Source: Chrysaora quinquecirrha (taxonomy: Eukaryota > Cnidaria > Scyphozoa > Semaeostomeae > Pelagiidae). From it: a DNA stretch of 64,000 bases. The position numbers were made by a program, and so were the translations under genes. Where the stretch lies: assembly GCA_014526335.1 (NCBI GenBank), contig JACTAT010000029.1, positions 3,046,105 through 3,110,104 on the forward strand. The letters are read 5' to 3'. The notes beneath the pieces are model-generated. The model saw only the letters and a program-made list of their open reading frames with translations, searched no databases and was not told the origin of the DNA. Below are positions 1 to 13,300 of the stretch, one piece after another; the stretch's first letter is position 1; every line of letters begins with the position of its first letter.

Positions 1-240
1 TAAACCGGGCTTGTCCTCTGCCCTAGAAGATAGGAAGTTTGATGCCCCCGTCACAAGCCCCCGTCTGTCTCCATAGTCTGATCTCTGAGCCACACCCACT
101 TTGGAGGTTCGAAAGATCCGCATTCTTTATGAACCTTGTAACCTTGTGAACTCAAGAAAGTCTTCCTCCTTTTGCGCTCATTCTCTTTTCTGCTGACTTG
201 TCACTGAGGAAAGTAAAGTACACTAAGTAAATCTGACAAA
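1..240 (+). promoter_or_regulatory. Upstream region and 5' UTR of the JmjC-like gene
   Basis: Non-coding sequence before the first ATG at 241. The last 60 bases are purine-rich and look like a 5' leader running into the ATG. I see no convincing TATA box and no competing reading frame, so the transcription start cannot be placed. Confidence 0.3.
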
Positions 241-3200
241 ATGTCCGAAAAATCGTCGAAAAAAGAGGCAGATAGCTCTGAAAAGAAAGGCGATGTGAAA
301 TTTCCTGAATTTCCAGATCTCAAGGAACATCAGATTGAAGGAATGACGCACGAGGAAAAGTTGAAACTGATTGAAAGAGAAGCTCAAACTCTGTATGATT
401 TCTGTCTGGAAAAGGGCCTATCTCAAAAGGATATGTCTTGGTGCCTGAAGCCGTTGTTTGGTAGTCCTCCTGAATACGTGAAGAAAGTAGTAAAGGACAA
501 CTCGAAGTTCTGCCTGACATTGGCCGTCATTTTTGGCTTGATTGCTTTTTTGTTGGATGGAATCCCGCTTATTATCAACTGACTGTCCATGGAAAGCTTG
601 CTCTTATGAAGGTGAGTTTTAGGTCGCTTATTATGTGGTGGGTATCGACGTCTTTTTCATTGCAGGAATGCAGAGGTTACAAAGTAATTTGATGGGGACA
701 ATTTATGCATCATATATGCAGAGGTGCAAGGCATCGGGGAACCCGGCAGTGGGGACAGAATCAACAAATTCAGGGCAAAATAATAAGTAAATCAAAGAAT
801 ATCACAGTTTTTATAAGGGCAAAGGGGTTTGCCCTTGCTATCCCCGTGCTTCTGGCACCCCTGATCATGTGGTAAGGTTGGAATACATGCTCGTTTTGCT
901 GACACATCCATGCAAGGAAGTGAAAGCTGCAAGCTGTGAGAAACCTCACAAACTTGTGCATGAGGTGAGAGTGAAAAGCAATGGCACCCTTTTGTAACGT
1001 GCAAGACTTCCCTTTCGAGGATGCAAGTTGAAATTTTTTTTTAATATCATCGCTGCGATTGAAAACATGTTTTCCAACCAGGATGATAGGTATGGTCTTC
1101 AGGTTCAAAACTATGCTTTTCACCAGTGCAAAACAATAAAAAGAGAACATTAAACCCGTGCATTTTTTCACAGGTAATGCCCCAAATCAATTGTTAACAT
1201 CTTTGTGCCAGATATCTTGAGGGTGCATGAAATATATTGGGTACACAGGACACAGTTTCAAACGGTTGCCCAGCCTTGAATTAGGTAGCCAATTTCAGCG
1301 GTACCTCTTGATTTTTCAAGTAGCTTGCCTGGAAATGTATTAGCTTGACACAATTCCAAAAAAATTCCAAAGCAGATAAGACAAATTTGATATTTTGAAC
1401 CTGTTATTGTCAAAGAGGGATACCTTGGTCTGTTTGCCTCTGTAAATTTTGCCATTTTATCTTTTAGTGAGAAAATCTTAAATCTTAATTTATCTGCATT
1501 TCTGTTTTAGTTACTTCCATACTGGGATTGGACCTACCTGTATGACCAAGATTGTTTGATGAGAAATCCATATGTTGCACCTACACCAAATATCACTAAA
1601 GAAGAATGTGCGCCTTGTTTTGAGTTGCAGAAAAATGGTCTTGAGTCCTTAGTGAATGCATCGGAAGAAGTGGTTGCTAATGATTTCTTGTTGGCTGATT
1701 TTCCTGCTATAATAGAAGATGGAATCAAAGGATGGCCAAAACCAAATATCACCACTTCATTGCTTAGTCAGGTTTGTTGAAAAGACTTAATCTTTCAGTT
1801 AAATTTGAGCTATAACTTGTTTATTGCATTAAAGCATTTCCTCAAAAACACTACCAAACTGTATTCATGGTTTCTACATCAGTTGTCTCTTAGGGACCGT
1901 GTCAAAAAGCTCACATTTGTGTATTTGTCGAGCGTTCACTCGCATGAATAAATTACATGTTTGGGTGCATTCAGAACATTCTGAATTCCTCCAAAATTCA
2001 CAATCCACTGTATCTTATGTATCTCCTATTGAACTAGCAATGCCTTTCCTTTCATTAATGTCCCCTAGGTTGTTTTAGTTGGGGGCCTGCCGCTTGCTCG
2101 CATGTTCGATTTGCGTCGTTTTGGTGCTTATTGGCCATGTATTATGTCACCGATAAACGCTTGCAGATGTCTAAAGTAGGTTCAATCACATTGTTATACG
2201 GTTTTGGATTTTCACGTATTCTTCTCAGCAAGACTATGTCTTTAATTTTCGAAAGTCCTCGGAAAAATTGTTGCGTGAGACTATACATTATTGACCATTT
2301 TGCACAACCTCGCTGCTGTCAGAAAATATCAATTGAAAATCTTAATATCTTTTTGTAGCTTTACACGAATCATGAAGACCTTGAGTCAGTTGGTGACTGT
2401 AGATTCAATAGTAGTATGGAAGATGACCTGAAAAATGTCTATGACTTCTTCCAAATGTACACAAATAAGGAATTGCCTGAAACCTACTATGCATCTTGGT
2501 AAGATCAATCAAATCATTGTTGAATATCTGTTTCAGACTTTTCCTTATCACTTACAATCACTCAGGTGCAGTATGCATTTAAGAAAAAGGGCATTATCCA
2601 CGACATACTCTCTGTCAGCATCTGTTCATACTTTATTTATTCACTTCCTTAATATTTCATCTCATCCTGTGCTTTTCTGTCCCCTGCAACAACATCCTTT
2701 ATTACGTCATCTACACACCACCTACTGAGTTCCACCAATCATAATCAACCACCAAATTTAAATTACTTTTAAAACTTTTGATTCGGTTATTACTCTGATG
2801 AAGCACTGAATGCTCGGCGAAATATAAGTATTTAAAAAACATTTAGTCTCTTTTTGCTTCGTCTTCTCATCGTTTTGCAGCGTTATTGCTTCACTATTTT
2901 ATTTTATACTTCTCCTCGCAAGAATCAAATGATCCGACGGGACAGATTGCAGTTCGTGGCCTTTCTCTAAACAAAAATTAAAACCTATAATGGTACAGTA
3001 CATTCTCAATTGACCAAACCGTGATGGACTTAAGATTTAACTGAGGGAGTCTAAGAAACTATAAAGGATTAACTACCTATTTATCTGATCACCTTCGGGA
3101 CTTAATATTCTCTGGTAACACTAATTAGATAGTTCTCAACTTGCATTATGTTATGCAGCATCATTATAAAAGCTATTAGTTCTTTGCTATTGCAAAAGTG

Positions 3201-5722
3201 CTTGTCAGAGCTATCCAGACCACGGAAAAATGTTTGTTCTGGCTGCAGCAAGCTCAAAGAACTAGCCCAAGCCCTCGGTCATTATCCACAACTCTTCCTT
3301 AAAGTAAAGTTTCAGTTGTTGTGATATTTCACCATAATTTTTATTTTTAGGGATAACTGTGACCTTAGAGCAGCCAAACACTTCAGACTATTTTACAAGC
3401 GTCCATACTTTCTCCCACCAATGGCAGAAGCAGCTAAAACAAACTCATTTTTGGTGGCAAAAGGAATTTTTGAAGAACCTGTCCCAGTAAGTGACTAACT
3501 CATTATCAAGTAAAGCATTGAAAGCACCCTGTACACTGAAGGTTTGTTATTGCTAGAGCTCCATCAAAACTGAAGCCGCATCTACACATGCCACATTTTG
3601 CTTGAAATGCCAACAGAACATGCTCAAAAATTGTCGCGAGAAAAACTAAGAGTCCAATTTGTTGCCAGGAATCGAAGAGTATCGAAGGTAATCTTCTGTG
3701 ACCTTTAACATGGTCACGGAACATTGATTGAATTGAACTTGTTTCATTGATGCGACATGTTTTGGCTTGTTGCCAAAAATGTCCCAGCATGTAGCCGGAT
3801 TTTTGCATTTGTGACACAATGCATCGCATTGTATTTGCACGCTTTGCTGGAAATATTCTAGGACCCATACTTTCTACCACGCAAGTTGATTGTCGCAGTC
3901 TTTTGTTGCAACATGTAACCACCTCAGTATTTCTCAGAACAGGACGTTTCGCAGCTTTAGTTTATATCAGACAAATTTAATTTTATTGAAGGTTTAATAG
4001 AAAAGGCCACAAATACACTCTGTCTGTCTCGTCGGATACTTGCTGCGAAGAGTAGAAAATTTGTCATAAAGCAAAACATTTTAGTTCCTGGCATCATTGT
4101 TATTGATTCCTTTTTCATAGTTTGTCATCGATGAAGAATCTTCCGGACTCTGGGTCACTGTGGTAAGTAAAAGATATTTTGTTCATCTGTATGATGTGCT
4201 CACCTGATACTGTCGCCTGGTCACCCCATGACGTCATACTTCTCTAAGGGTTAGTCAAGAACGTCTGCTATGCACTTAGATTCGGTAACAACCCCTTGAA
4301 ACCTCTTGAAACACACCCAAATCGATCTGAAACACACATTTGATGATTTAAAAGGGTTTAGGTTCATTAGAAAGATATATCAGACCAACTTTGGTTTTGA
4401 CCACGCCCCTACAGCCCCACCCTTCTTCTGTTTATTCGTTGTTTAGCAAGTGTAGAAATTCATCTGTTCAGTTAATTATGGCAAAATGGACTTATGGCTG
4501 CCGTTTCTAGTTGATTTTTTCCGATTAAGACAAAGATTAAGATTAACTTTAAAAGAGGACAAATATTACGCTGAACTTCAAGTTTAAGATTAATATCAAG
4601 TTTAAGATTTAGATTAAGTTTAAGATTAAGATTGATTAAGACTAAGGTTATCATTCCAGTATCGGGTAGGGTATGGTTTTTTTATCACTCCTTGCCACAC
4701 CCACCACTAAATCATCTGGTGACAACGCAAAATTTCACATGAGAAAAGTCTCATCACCAATATTCGATAAGTTTTGAGTATGTACCTATCTAAAGCCACC
4801 TGCATCATCTACTTCATCTCGCATTTTAAAGTATATTCTTATGCATCTTACATACCGTTACTGTGGCATGCATACATGAAATCAGCTCTGAAATCATGTT
4901 TCACACAAGTTCAACTTTTCTGTTCGAAAACTATTATTCTACAAATTTTGTCCCATTTCAGGTGAAGGGAGAGATTCTGGTTGATCTTGTGCCAGTTGAA
5001 GGATGTTCCAACTTCAAGGGATGCAAAACGGTCAATAGTAATATCAAAGCTGGAGAATCAGGTACATGGAGACTTTCTTTTGTTTGTATTTGATTTATGA
5101 CAAGTGTTACTTAGGGGTTAATTCACTGCTTTGATTCTCGTACACGGTACACCCAAGAAATCTTCTTAAAATCCTTTTGTTTTATCGAGAATCTCGGACG
5201 CCTTTAGGTGGAGTGTAATGTCCCTTGATTTTTACGTTGTATTTGGATTTCTTTGAAATAAATTTTCACTTTCGTTTATCTTTTTTTGCAACACTGTCTG
5301 AATAGAGGTAACGCGAACCCGGCGATTACAACTGATGGTTTCAATTTTCAACCCCCCCCCCCCACATTATAAATATACCAGCATTTTCCAACCCCCCTGC
5401 CGATAATTCTGGCTTCCGACTATTTGCTGCTTCGTAGTAGGAAATCAGCGGAAAACGTCACAGTTTGCTAATTTTGCCGGGGGTTATTGTCATCTTCACT
5501 GATATACCGATTTCTTGCATTGCAGTATTAGTGCCAAATCGTCTTTGGATGATGGATATACTTCCCAATTCAAAAGGCGAGACAATAGTTTTGGGATCAA
5601 CGGCGCAGTGGGATGAAGTTGAAGGAGAAGGTCCTGCACCAACTGAAGAAGAAATGAAAGCGACTGAAGAGAAACTAAAGAATTTCGAAAATGAAAAGAA
5701 GAAGGATGCTAAGGAAAAATAA
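241..5722 (+). CDS. Membrane-anchored JmjC/cupin-8-like protein, probably catalytically dead
   Basis: Seven coding exons: 241-611, 1511-1771, 2359-2498, 3351-3486, 4121-4162, 4962-5061, 5526-5722. All introns are GT-AG and exon phases agree, giving about 415 residues. The N-terminus is charged and lysine-rich. A hydrophobic segment at about residues 95-112 suggests a single membrane anchor with the rest lumenal or extracellular. After it come WDW and several Cys and N-x-T/S sites. The stretch DFPAIIEDGIKGWP resembles the opening of cupin-8/JmjC domains (pattern P-x-I-I-x-x-x-x-x-x-W-P). WVTVVKGEILVDLVP (exons 5-6) and AGESVLVPNRLWMMDI (exons 6-7) resemble the two core strands. Where active JmjC enzymes have HxD and a distal His, this protein has V-I-D and Met, so Fe(II) binding is unlikely. 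The C-terminus is a Glu/Lys helix ending KEK. Exon 1 meets a TGA at 580-582; one extra base near 570-580 would read through to exon 2, so a 1-base error or mutation is inferred. I do not recognise a named orthologue. Confidence 0.72.
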
Positions 5723-7367
5723 ACTTGGGCCTTTTGCACTGGTTTTACCTTATTAGCTGTGTTGTTTTTTTTTTTTATTGTGATGCTGATAACTGCTGAA
5801 GTAAGCTATTCGCTTTCAAATAGAACTTTGTAATAGGGTTTATAATGTATTCTTCGCAGAGAACAGTACAAAGATACCAGGGAGATACACATTGTAGTTT
5901 TCGTACCCCTTTTTTGAAGATAGGCCTATACAGTATGATTGCTTAATTGTGTATGTTTTGTAATGCATGATGAATTGGATTTTGCACTGAAAACTATTTT
6001 CTTTTTCCAGTTGTTTTCTTCATTCTCAAGATTGACAAGTTGATTTTAGTAATCTTTTGTTGCAAACGAATAAATCTCCTTATCCAGCTAATTAACTTAC
6101 GCACGAACCAGCTAAATAAAGATCTTTCTAAGTTACTTATTAACTTGCTATCTAACTATCTGACTTGTTAACTAATGAACTTACTACGCTAGCTGAGCTG
6201 AACTACTAAATTACTAACTAGCTAGCTAAGTAAATCTAAGTAAATAACTAACTATTCAACTTACTCTCCAGCAAGCAATCTTGCTAAGTTACTACCTAAC
6301 TGATTGGCTTTAAGAGCTAACTAACTAACTAACTAACTTACTAACCAAGCAACTAACTGACCTAGTCACTTTCATTAGAAGCCTACGCTCAAGCTATTCA
6401 ACAGAGGGTAATAACGATGATCTCCTAATCGCAACATTTGTTAAAAATAGTCAGGAGTTTTCAGTTGAAAGAAGAAAACAGGGCATCTTTTAACATACTG
6501 AGTGGTGAGGAAATTGCCCCACCAGGCCCTATTGGCTGCCCCACCTCTGATCCTTGAAATCCTGGTTTTGCTTGATAAATAATCTAATGCTTGGAGATTT
6601 CAGGGCTGTTCAGATTAAACTTTCTCCTAGGGAATCGGGCCCTTCGATGGTTTGGCCCACTAGTCAAAATTCCTGAAAAGATGCCCTGGAAGAAAACCGA
6701 CTTTTATTACACCCTTTCTTTTTTATAAGAATACGGTCTATAAGAATATTCAGGCTCAAAATTGCCAAAAAACAATGGCAATTTAGGAATAACAATGGAA
6801 AAGTTCAAGCCTTGGCAAAAATTAGGATATTCTTATAAAAAAAGTGTGTACCACGTTCGAGAAAGTGGAGCGCAAATACGTGAAAAGAGCGAACTAAAAC
6901 ATTTGTTTTGCTGTCTTTCGTTTGCAACAAAGTTTTTAAAACTGCAGTAACTTATGGACATAACCCTGAATGCTCCTGAAATCTTGGTTCTTTGGAGAGG
7001 TTTTGCCCCCCGGGATAGTTTTTATTTGGGGAATGTGGAATGTTGGGCTTCCAAGTATCCAATTCATCCAATTTAACGAAGCTTGGGCAACAAAACAACA
7101 CCAACTTCAGTTCTCACGTTTTTGAGATCGAATCTGGCGAAAATGGTCGGGCTTGTGAATGAATAAAGAGGGGTGAGGAGTTCTGTTTTCCATCACATGA
7201 TACAAAAAATGTAGTTAAAAAACCAAGGATTAAATCAGCTTTAATAATATGCGCCCTGACTTTATAGACTTTGTATGTAGATCAGGTTTATAGCGAGGAC
7301 AAAAAATAGGCCCAGTCTGAGAGCAGTTATAACTGTTGTGACCTCGGCAAATTTAGGAGCAGGAGAA
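5723..7367. other. Intergenic gap between the JmjC-like gene and GTF3C1
   Basis: No coding sequence is supported. The first 350 bases are probably the 3' UTR of the upstream gene, with an AATAAA-type signal overlapping the stop near 5717 and another near 6068. A CTAA-rich simple repeat follows. Just before the GTF3C1 ATG the sequence AATTTAG-GAGCAGGAGAA could be a splice acceptor for a 5'-UTR intron. Confidence 0.4.
6085..6370. repeat. Degenerate CTAA/CTAACTAA simple repeat
   Basis: About 285 bp in which the motifs CTAA, TTAC and CTAGCTAA recur irregularly, with a clean run of CTAACTAACTAACTAA near 6320. It is a decayed tetranucleotide microsatellite in the intergenic gap. Confidence 0.7.
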
Positions 7368-10300
7368 ATGGATATGAAAATCAAGGTTATAGATGAAATT
7401 GCACTTAGTGGTTTGCAGGGTTTAACCATACCAAAATTATGGCAACGTTTGATGGATGCACAAGAGCCTTTGCTCAAATCTGAATCAGACGAGGATCTGA
7501 AGAATTTTCTGTGGAGCTGCATTTTGCAATGTGAAGAAGTCGAATTCTTTTGGCACAATCCTGAAAAAACTGAGCATAAGAAAATACCAAAGAAAAAGAG
7601 AAGGAAAAGCAAGCCTGCAGAAGATGCTGTGAAAGGTATAAAAAACAGATAAATCGCCTTCTTCTCCAGTACACGCCCTCGATTGAGTAACAGTACCCCA
7701 ATCTGTGCACAGTCCCTAGATTGAGAAACAGATTGTAAGAAATCAAAAGATTGTTCCTTGATAAAGGATCTGTTACATGATCCAGCTGCAAACTCAAGAA
7801 ATGTGCATTGTGGGGAAAACGAAGGAAAGCCATGGCTTCACAAATAAACCATGAAAGTTCAGGGCCCTAAAAGCCCTTTTTACCTGGTGAGAAAAAATCT
7901 ATCTGTGCATTGAGGAAAAAATGGAACATCAGTGCAATGTAAAAATAATGAGATTTGCAAAACAAAGGGAACTCAAATGCAATCAGCATTTGATACTAAA
8001 TAGCATTTGGGTAAAAATTTTCATTCTTGTTCTTTGGTCTCAGTGATAGGGTGTTTTCCGATAGAGTAATGTATTGATTCCCGATCAAGGAATTGTTACT
8101 TTATCTAGGGACTGTCTGCTGATTAGAGAGCTGTTACTTGATTGAGAGTGTGTGCAAGACTTATGTCTAAATATCTATACTTAATTTTCATTGAGTGATA
8201 CTGAATGCTTCCTATACTTGCTGGCTACTACCATCATGTCCTGATAAAGCATCCCATCCCTATGAAGCTGAACTTGAAATAGTGTTTTAGCACCAGTCCC
8301 TAGGATCTCAGTAGTAGGTTGACTAATCGAGACCTCAACCCTGGCTGTGACGCTACCGTGGCTGGGCTTAAACTCTGACAACACTGAGTGGCTGAGAGCA
8401 CAAGTCAGCTGGATTATACCATTACCACACAGCACCTGTACTGCTTCATTTTTGGGCTTTCCAACTGGGTTCTTATTTGAAGGAGATGCTTAATCAATTG
8501 GGGGGGGGGGGCATTTATTAAGTCGCAAAAGAAGGTTCAAGCCTGGCCGGGGAGTCCTTCCAGAAAGATTGGATACAGGTGAGCCTCCAAGGGGCAAAAA
8601 GTAGACTCGAATGGATACCTACTGATTGTTAAGAAGAACCCAAATGGATACCAAGTATGGTGAAGTACAAGTCAATGTGAAAAAATATCTAGACTAACAT
8701 AGTGGTCATATAGACTCATTTCATTACTTTGACTTGGATGGGATCTTTTATACATAATACCAGGGGATTGGTAAAGGCTGCCGAGAGACGCGTTCCAAAA
8801 TCAACCCATGGGGTGATAGGGCACCCAAGTCAAAAGTGATGCCCAAAGTTTTTGAAATGACACTTAAATGTATACTGAAATTGGCAAAAAAATACCTGAA
8901 AAGGTACCCATAATCAGCAAGTATCCAGCAGCATAATGGAACAACCCCTGGGGGTTCAAGCTTTGTTTATTTGGGGCAGTTAATTGAGGATTAAGATTAT
9001 TAGCTATTTTTACTTCTTTTAATACTATTTTTTGTAGGTGACCCAAATGACAGTTGTGGGGGAGCTAAATTACCAAAAGACTGGATATCAGACCCTGAAA
9101 ATGAAATATGTGGTTATTGTCCTGGCTACCATTCTAGAGAAAACGTAACTGTTGAGATCCGTGAAAAAAAATAAGTTACTCTGAAGCTTATTCAAGATGG
9201 CAAGATGGTTTTGTTATTGTTGCATCTCAAGATCTCAGACGAAATGCATTGTATGGTAATGAAATACCAAGTGATATTGGAATAACAGACTTGAGGTTTG
9301 TGTTCCTTGAGTTAATAGGTATAGGACGTCATCATGGGTTTTTGCAAAAAGATTTTAAAGATTATGGTATGGATGCAAGAAGTAGTTTCCATCAAATCAA
9401 GATTCTTTCACAACAGGGGCTTATCACAAGGCAAAAGTACCAAATGAGAGGACTAAATGACAACAATATTCAAACTAACATGTTGTTTCTAACAAGATTC
9501 CATCAAACAATGTCAAGTGAAAGCAATATTTTCTCTGGTAAGCTTTGTGAAATACTCAGCAAAGAGCCAGGCTGTGTCATGGATTTTTCAGACCTCAAAG
9601 AAGCAGTGAATTGCTCCCCAAAGCTTTTCAAACGTATTCGAGCTCAGTTATATGCAAATGGAAATATTCAGTACATCCAAAAGGACAAGATTTTGAACTA
9701 CAGTCAAGGGGATCAGTCGTTAATGAGGAAACTTAAGAGCTCACAGCCTATTTTAGTGCAGTTGATTAAGGAGTTTAAAGTTGCTGAAAAGGATGATGAT
9801 AATGATGATGAAGAAGACAATTATGTCTCTAAATGCAAGTATCTTGATCCTCAAATTGTCAATGAATTTCATTTAAACCAACAGATGTATTGGCTTATTG
9901 AAAGCAGTAAAAATAAAGGCATGACTGTGAAGGAGTTTGGCACTTTATCCTGCATGCCATATCCCATGGTACGGTCATTTGCTCGCAATCTAGATAGAAA
10001 GAATTATGCAAAAGTATTGATCACTGACAAAGCAAAGCAAAAAGTGCATACTTTAGTTGCCACTGATTATATTCTTCAAAGTGAGGTTGTTAAACAGATT
10101 AATAAAGAGTTTGACAGAGCAGAAGACCTTACTCAACCTTCTATTGAAGACAAAGATACCAAAGATACCATTGGAATGTCAGGTAGGTTAAACGTTTTGT
10201 TGAAAAACAGCTTTTGACTTTCTAGAATACATTCATTTTGTTTATGTGAGTGGACAGCTCTAACTGGCAATTGAAAGCTTTTTTGACTTCTCACTTGAAA

Positions 10301-13300
10301 GGAAAACCATACCCAGATGCGGAGCAACATGCACCCCTCAGAAATGTGAAGCTGAATTTCTTTTGTGTTTAGCACTTGTATTGTTTATGTATTTAACGAT
10401 CATTCAAAGTTTACCATTTCATAGGGCTGTGACCAATTGGAGTGAAAAGTTTCACCATGTGTCATTTTTCACTACCAAGGCCCATATAAAACTGGGAACT
10501 TTCTATACTCAGTGTTGAATATTAAGTGTTGAATACTTTATAGGTTTTAAGCATCAGGAACTCATTTTCTTGAGATTTTGAAAATTTTGAACCCTACCAA
10601 CCCTTCCTCCAAAAGCTCTGTTCATATAACTTTTTTTTCTTGCAGAAAATATCACCGAAACTGAGGAGAACTCACAAATGATAAGATTGGAAGATAGAGG
10701 AATAAACAGTTCATAAAGAATTTAGAACTAAAACCTGTCAACGAAAGAAAAAACGACACAGTTAGAGGGCTAAAAAGGAAGAATTTTGTTCTTGAAAAAG
10801 TCAAAGAACTGAGAATAATTGAAGGTTTGTATGATTCGTGATTCCTGTTTCTTCTCATTTTAAATAATTGCTTTCAAATTACGTTATCATCATTGCTAGT
10901 TCTAAATGGAACATTGAAATCAAACAAATGATTGTATTTCCAATCTGCTGAAAGCTTCACAATGTTTTGACCTGGGGATGCTTGATATTTGGTACGTGTG
11001 TTTGCCGTCCATATGGGTGGGTTTTCGGCTCAAAAACTCTCCAAAGATGCGTATGATTTTATCCAAAACACCACAGGAGAGGATGGAAAATTGAAAAAAA
11101 AACTAAATAAGTTCACTTTATTTGATTCCTTATAGTGTTAATATCGCGTCTGATGAAAATGTTTGAAGTGCCATAAAAACGGACACATCCCCGTCTATTT
11201 ATAAGTCATGTCAACCCCCTGTTTCGGCTTGATTTCTTGCTGCTTCCAAACCTCCGATTCTCCTGAAGTTTTGCCCTGCCTTCCCTGGTCCATGGTCCCA
11301 ACCATTTATTGTTCACGGTAGAGGAGCAAGCTTACTTATTCTAACCCACTAAACTCTCTGTTTTTTATTGTCGATTGAAAGGTATGCGATTGTTGATTTG
11401 TTCGATAGCTATCTTGAAATCGTCGACTCTATACTACTGCGATTGGCCCATTTTCAAAATGCAGTTTCTTACACGAAGGCTTAAGCGAACATGTCCTCGT
11501 AGGCCTTGACTGATCGATGCAGCTTGAGAGTTAAAACTGAACCCATTATAATCCACTGACCTTTCCTTTTTGCGTAAACGACAACACGAGTCTTACTGTG
11601 CGGAAAAAAAATCCGGTCTGCTGTAAGCTATTTATATTACGCCATTCTTGGCGATGGTGCTGAAGAAGGCTCAACATAGCCGAAACACAGAAAAGTCAAA
11701 CGCAATAAAGGCCTATGCGACTGTTAGTTATTCGACAATTTTATTGAACTCAGTGAAAACGTCGCTGGTCCTCTGTCCTCTGGTCTCATCTTTTGCTATA
11801 TACCTATTATCTATCCTAGTATCTATCCTAAGTATGCGCCATTGATGAAAAATGTACTGCATACAAGTATCTACTGATTATACACGTACTGTACCAGGTT
11901 TGAGCTGATTATACCAATGAATTTTCTGATTCCTTGACTAGGTGCAAATGCTATATTCAAAGCTGTTGCATTCTACGAAAAACAACAGGGTATCAAGGAG
12001 AAAGTCTGCAGAAAGAGCGTACATCGAATCCTCAAACGCATGGTAGAAGAAAATCTAATCAAGAAATATGAAATTGTGATGCAGAACTCAGAAAGGAAAG
12101 CCGATATCACGTATTACTGTGATCCAAGTGTCAGTATAGAAGATGACGAATTCAAGAATGCTGTAAATGAAACGAAATTTCGATTGAAAGGACTAGGTAA
12201 GGATTCTTTCTTGTTTTTTTATTGTTATTATTATTCTTCATTTTCTTATCATTATTTTTATTATTATTATTACACCTTTTCGCCGAACGAAAACCATTAA
12301 AAAATTTTAGAGATATGATAAAAAGCTTCCTATACCCAATTCGCAGTTATCTTCCAAAATTTCTCGGTTTACGATAATACTAGGTTTGATACTATTGAGA
12401 CTTGCTTTTGAATGTGCTATGCTCGAGGTCCCATTAGGGGGAGGGCGAATATCCCTTCATGCAATGTTTGTTTTCTCCTTTTTATCCCAGAATTTGACGC
12501 AAAAATATCTCCTGTTCCCTTTATTTTGTCTTGAATCACCCCTTCCCCCTTTGATTTTTTCTGGAAATATATCATATCCATAATACCCTAATGGGGCCTC
12601 ATTATCAATTGAAAAAAGAAAATTATGTTTTTCTGTAACTAAAAATCATGACTAAGAACTCAAATTAAACACATAAAAACTACAAATCAAGTAGAAGTGG
12701 CAACAAATTTGCATTCTCACAATCGACTAAAATCTTCTTAATAAAATGTGCAGACGGAAAATTTCAGCATCGTTTAGCCAGATTGAGGTCGGGTTGACGT
12801 TGAGACGAAATCTGAAAGTCGTAGACTTCAAATTGGTAAACTCTAGAATCAGCGCTTGATTGAAGCCAGGATTTTTGTAAAAGTTCGTTAGGCAGGCAAT
12901 TTGAGTTTTCTACTCTATTAGTCAGAAGGTTTGGTAGACGTCACGAAGATTTTTCTTTTAGTTTCTCTTTTGCAGCAGCTAATCAAAACGAGCCCGAATC
13001 GAATTCTAAATGAATTTGAAGCTACCAAGCTCGCCGTTTTTATTTTTTGGATCTGATGTGAAATCTCTTCACTGGTATCACTTCATCCACAAGAAAAACA
13101 AAGCAATTCTAAAGGACTGTATCTGTCTCAGTCAATCAACTGACTTACAATTCTAGAATTCTAAATTCTCCCCCGCAATTTCCCTTTCTGCGGGAGAACC
13201 TCACTGCTCAGCACAAAACAAGCTAACGCTCTGAAAATCCGCTGCGTCGTTCTAAATTGCAATGCAGAGTGGTCACATGCTCTCAGCACAGGGCCAAACT

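Noticed and set aside
3506..3922. 138-codon minus-strand frame in intron 4 of the JmjC-like gene
   Set aside because: Low-scoring, Cys-rich by chance, no motif or splice structure, and surrounded by plus-strand exons.
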